The translations under genes and the position numbers were made by a program. From CAZVFH01 sp964626415 (lineage in GTDB: Bacteria; Patescibacteriota; UBA1384; XYA2-FULL-43-10; CAINNR01): a stretch of DNA of 14,797 nt. Where the stretch lies: positions 1 to 14,797 of the forward strand of contig CAZVFH010000020.1 in NCBI GenBank assembly GCA_964626415.1. Direction: 5' to 3'. Below are positions 12,934 to 14,797 of the stretch, piece after piece; the stretch's first letter is position 1, and each line of letters begins with the position of its first letter. The notes beneath the pieces were generated by a model. The model made no database searches. It was not told the DNA's origin and saw only the letters and a program-made list of their open reading frames with translations.

Positions 12934-13804
12934 TTTGACCACCAATAGTTATAATTGGTCCCTCCGATGTCTCAATCATTGTCGCATTTTCAGAAAAATT
13001 ATTTTGTGCCGTTTGCATCGCGAGTGTTATATTCATTTTCAAACCCTTGTTGCACTTTTTCCAGCTGACTGGAACTTTAATTCCGCTGTCACCGAGAATT
13101 CTTAAAGCATCCTCTGTGGTAATTGCTGTCGGTTCGGTACTAACTCCAGTTTCCATTATTGAAATCAAAGCTTCTGCCAAAATATCCGAAGTTATTTTTC
13201 CCTCACCTTCATCGCTCCATCGAACATCGGCATACTCTTTTAAATAATAATTGAATTTCAAAAATTCGTCAGCCAAAACCCCACCATCACCTTTTTCCGA
13301 TAAAACGCTTTCAATTAGTCCATAAATTTCAGTTACCTCTTCTCTGCTCGGCGGAGCAATATGCCCTCTCTCGCTAAATAATCTACCCGAATCAGCCAAT
13401 TTTGTGTACAACTCTTCTGCCTGATCAAGATCATGATCTTTTAGCATTTGAATTGTGTCGTCAGATATACTAATTCCGACCTCTTCACGCTCACTAATCA
13501 TTCTGGTTAATTTAGAAAAATCTGACATTAATTCGACCGATAATTGAATACCGGCCGCTTTAGCCGACGCTAATGATTTTTCGATTACAGACGCTGCAAT
13601 TTCCTCGTTTTTTGGCCGCTCTTCTTCTAAAAATTTTCCTTGCTTGCTTAAAGCAATTTCATAAACAACTTTTTGAATTTGTTCCCTTTCCTCCGGAGTC
13701 ATAACTCTTTCAACTTTTGCCGGTTGCGGTTGAGTTGGTTGCTCAACTTCTGGAGCAACAAAATCTTCTGCACCAGTTTCGTCATCACCAATTTTTTCGC
13801 CCAT
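12926..13804 (-). CDS. Uncharacterised acidic helical protein (292 aa) coupled to mutM
   Basis: AAGGAG lies 6 nt before the ATG at 13804, and an extended -10 promoter lies about 37 nt upstream of the start. Residues 1-34 are an acidic, Pro/Gln-rich and probably disordered tail. Residues 35-275 look mainly helical and acidic, with several E-E, D-E and L-S-E-K segments; the last stretch (about 276-292) ends in a Gly/Ile-rich tail. No signal peptide or membrane segment is seen, and no family is recognised. The overlap with mutM suggests joint expression but does not define a role; a repair partner is only one option. Confidence 0.8.
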   Translation of the reverse strand: MGEKIGDDETGAEDFVAPEVEQPTQPQPAKVERVMTPEEREQIQKVVYEIALSKQGKFLEEERPKNEEIAASVIEKSLASAKAAGIQLSVELMSDFSKLTRMISEREEVGISISDDTIQMLKDHDLDQAEELYTKLADSGRLFSERGHIAPPSREEVTEIYGLIESVLSEKGDGGVLADEFLKFNYYLKEYADVRWSDEGEGKITSDILAEALISIMETGVSTEPTAITTEDALRILGDSGIKVPVSWKKCNKGLKMNITLAMQTAQNNFSENATMIETSEGPIITIGGQNA

Positions 13805-13840
13805 ATTTCTCCTTTTTAAAAAATACTATTTGCCACTATT

Positions 13841-13846
13841 ATTATA
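13841..13846 (-). promoter_or_regulatory. Extended -10 promoter element for the 292-aa/mutM unit
   Basis: TGCTATAAT on the minus strand (TATAAT at 13846-13841), with a T-rich -35 region (TTTTTG about 17 nt upstream) but no good -35 hexamer. The terminator of the upstream gene ends immediately before it. Confidence 0.65.
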
Positions 13847-13862
13847 GCAGATCATAAAACAA

Positions 13863-13937
13863 TCAAAAAAACGAAAATACTGCGGAGCTTGTCCCGAAGA
13901 ATTGAGGGATCGTGGCTCTTCGTAATAACTTTTCGTT
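13863..13937 (-). terminator. Terminator behind the 70-aa membrane protein
   Basis: AACGAAAA (13930-13937 read on the minus strand) pairs with TTTTCGTT (13870-13877) and is followed by further T residues. The interior folds further by GAGC/GCTC and TCCC/GGGA and resembles a small GC-richer palindromic element. It starts 2 nt after the stop codon at 13940. Confidence 0.75.
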
Positions 13938-13939
13938 TG

Positions 13940-14152
13940 TTACTTACTGCCACTTGCGAGCATAAAGAGAACCATAACAATCGAGATTACGATGATTAAA
14001 AAGCCGGCGGCGATTAAAAAGATCGCGTAAGTTACATTCCCAGTTCCGGAAAAAACATCGGCATTAACTTGTCCTTGTCTGCCGAAATATACCATTATAA
14101 CGCCGATCGCGGCGAAAATCATCGGCAAAACTAATTTTAATTTCTTGTTCAT
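13940..14152 (-). CDS. Small two-helix membrane protein (70 aa), probably leaderless mRNA
   Basis: Two membrane helices (about 7-23 and 42-66) flank a short polar loop with R-Q-G-Q and G-T-G-N, so both ends are probably in the cytoplasm. There is no ribosome binding site. Instead TATAAT lies 6 nt before the ATG (14159-14164), so the transcript should begin at or next to the start codon. A strong terminator follows. The length and layout resemble many unassigned small membrane proteins of CPR bacteria. No function can be given. Confidence 0.72.
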   Translation of the reverse strand: MNKKLKLVLPMIFAAIGVIMVYFGRQGQVNADVFSGTGNVTYAIFLIAAGFLIIVISIVMVLFMLASGSK

Positions 14153-14158
14153 AGTTCT

Positions 14159-14186
14159 ATTATAATATCTATTTTAAAAAAAGCAA
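14159..14186 (-). promoter_or_regulatory. Promoter of the 70-aa gene placed for a leaderless transcript
   Basis: TTGCTT (14186-14181), a 16-nt spacer, and TATAAT (14164-14159) on the minus strand. The first base of the ATG lies 7 nt after the -10. Confidence 0.65.
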
Positions 14187-14244
14187 ATTTTTTTAGTTGT
14201 GAGATTTTTCGATTCCGCCAATGGCGTGATTCAAAATGACAATC

Positions 14245-14256
14245 AAAAAATCCTGA
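14245..14256 (-). terminator. rRNA 3' processing stem and T tract
   Basis: AATCCTGA upstream of 5S (14426-14433 read in complement) pairs with TCAGGATT downstream (14249-14256). This extends 5S helix I to roughly 20 or more pairs, and six T residues follow. It would serve both as a pre-5S processing stem and as the end of the rRNA transcript. Confidence 0.6.
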
Positions 14257-14262
14257 CCTTTA

Positions 14263-14419
14263 TGTTGGCGCTGTTCTACTCTCCCAAGACCTTGTGGTCT
14301 AAGTACCATCGACGCAGAAGTGCTTAACTTCCGTGTTCGGAATGGGACCTGCCCGCAATGCCTTGCGGCAAAGCATGGCAGGCGGGACGGGTGTACCCAC
14401 TTCGCCATAAGCACCAACA
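14263..14419 (-). rRNA. rrf: 5S ribosomal RNA with a 39-nt internal insert
   Basis: The ends pair as helix I (TGTTGGTGCT with AGCGCCAACA). The conserved core is clear: GGGTACACCCGT, TCCCATTCCGAACACGGAAG, TTAAGC, GATGGTACTT and GGGAGAGTAGAACAGC. The gene is 157 nt; without the segment at 14348-14386 it is 118 nt, the normal size. It follows 23S on the same strand. The insert falls between the two halves of the helix III/loop B strand, between ACACCCGT and TCCCATTCC. Whether it stays in the mature RNA cannot be told from sequence. Confidence 0.95.
14348..14386. mobile_element. 39-nt palindromic insert within the 5S rRNA gene
   Basis: In the sense RNA CCTGCC pairs with GGCAGG, and inside this TGCC and GGCA close a GCAA (GNRA-type) tetraloop, with U-U mismatches and a small asymmetric loop between. 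It is much more GC-rich than the surroundings. TCCC occurs at both edges and could be a target duplication, but removing 39 nt restores the standard 5S length exactly. Confidence 0.85.
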
Positions 14420-14435
14420 TAAAAATCAGGATTTG

Positions 14436-14548
14436 CAAGTTGAAAGTTTATAAAGTTCTTAAAGTTAAAAGTTCAAGGTATAAAACTATAAATAGTTAAA
14501 CTCCAAGCACTTTATAAACTTTACAAACTTTTAACTTTATAAACTTAT
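14436..14548. repeat. Inverted AAAGTTTAT word array in the 23S-5S spacer
   Basis: Words such as AAAGTTTATAAAGTT and AAAGTTAAAAGTT on the left (about 14440-14475) are mirrored by ACTTTATAAACTTTACAAAC and AACTTTATAAACTT on the right (about 14510-14548). It is the same architecture as the other arrays with a different word. No tRNA is present in the spacer. Confidence 0.75.
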
Positions 14549-14756
14549 TTTTTATCAGTAATTGCTAGTCAAGCCGTGCAAAGCACGGAATTTCCAAATC
14601 CCAAGAAACAATAACCAAACAAATCACAAACTCAAAATTCCCATAATCAAATATTTGAAAATTGGAAATTGAATATTGAAAATTATTTGGAATTTGTATC
14701 TTGTATCTTGGAGCTTCCGCGCTCCGCGCGGTGTCATCTACTTTGACTCGAAGTCA
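14549..14756. repeat. 23S-5S spacer with triloop hairpins and an ATTGAAAATT array
   Basis: The spacer has no gene. It contains CCGTGC-AAA-GCACGG (14574-14588), a run of ATTGAAAATT-type words (about 14645-14690) like those flanking the S23 gene, CCGCGC-TCC-GCGCGG (14717-14731) and TTGACT-CGA-AGTCAA (14743-14757). All three hairpins have 6-bp stems and 3-nt loops. The last may belong to 23S end processing. Confidence 0.65.
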
Positions 14757-14757
14757 A

Positions 14758-14797
14758 GTTAGAATGGAAAATGATCAATTAGTACTCCACGGCTGAA
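14758..14797 (-). rRNA. rrl: 23S ribosomal RNA, 3' end (partial)
   Basis: The minus strand starts with TTCAGCCGTGGAGTACTAAT, which matches the conserved 3' end of bacterial 23S rRNA (the segment around GTACTAAT). The gene continues beyond the window. The mature 3' end is placed about 15-20 nt after GTACTAAT and is uncertain by several bases. Confidence 0.85.

Noticed and set aside
14193..14438. 81-aa open frame on the minus strand
   Set aside because: It lies over the 5S rRNA gene and its flanks; the RNA explains the sequence.
14420..14757. tRNA gene in the 23S-5S spacer
   Set aside because: No T-loop GTTCRA motif, acceptor pairing or cloverleaf is seen; the hairpins there are short triloops.

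Overview
This window looks like a chromosomal segment of a Candidate Phyla Radiation (Patescibacteria) bacterium. The grounds are inference from gene content: an AT-rich genome, short protein versions, a minimal mraZ/ftsL/ftsI/murF/mraY cell-wall cluster, a eukaryote-type single-chain GlyRS, many small membrane proteins without recognisable relatives, and an isolated 23S-5S rRNA gene end. UGA behaves as a normal stop codon, so the UGA-recoding lineages are unlikely. Almost everything is on the minus strand; only the first gene (11-679) is on the plus strand and it converges on mraY.

Read along the minus strand, the window starts with the 3' end of 23S rRNA, a repeat-filled spacer and a 5S rRNA that carries an extra 39-nt palindromic insert. 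Next come a 70-aa membrane protein with a probably leaderless mRNA, a terminator, and an unknown acidic protein overlapping mutM. A four-helix-bundle (S23-type) gene follows, boxed in by inverted AT-rich word arrays, and then recO, which carries an in-frame palindromic element. After a perfect 34-bp palindrome, two membrane proteins and glyS form a tightly overlapped operon with a clear promoter. A single 275-aa gene of unknown function has its own promoter and terminator.

The cell-wall cluster then begins. The mraZ promoter is overlapped by three 10-bp-phased TGGNA boxes, the classic MraZ operator, suggesting autoregulation. mraZ is followed by about 400 bp of highly structured non-coding DNA exactly where rsmH usually lies. 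Then come an FtsL-like protein, the FtsI/PBP2 transpeptidase, a possible BECR-fold nuclease-like protein, a 69-aa unknown, a MurF-type ligase without the usual N-terminal domain, and mraY. rsmH and murE are absent from this cluster.

The most unusual property of the window is its repeat content. Palindromic elements interrupt a 5S rRNA gene and the recO coding frame. Several intergenic regions hold the same architecture: short words of 6-9 nt repeated a few times on one arm and inverted on the other, with word sequence differing between loci but spacing conserved. Three copies of the CRCWGAT family obey one spacing rule. These arrays, the S23 cassette and the structured block beside mraZ are the best candidates for undescribed biology here.
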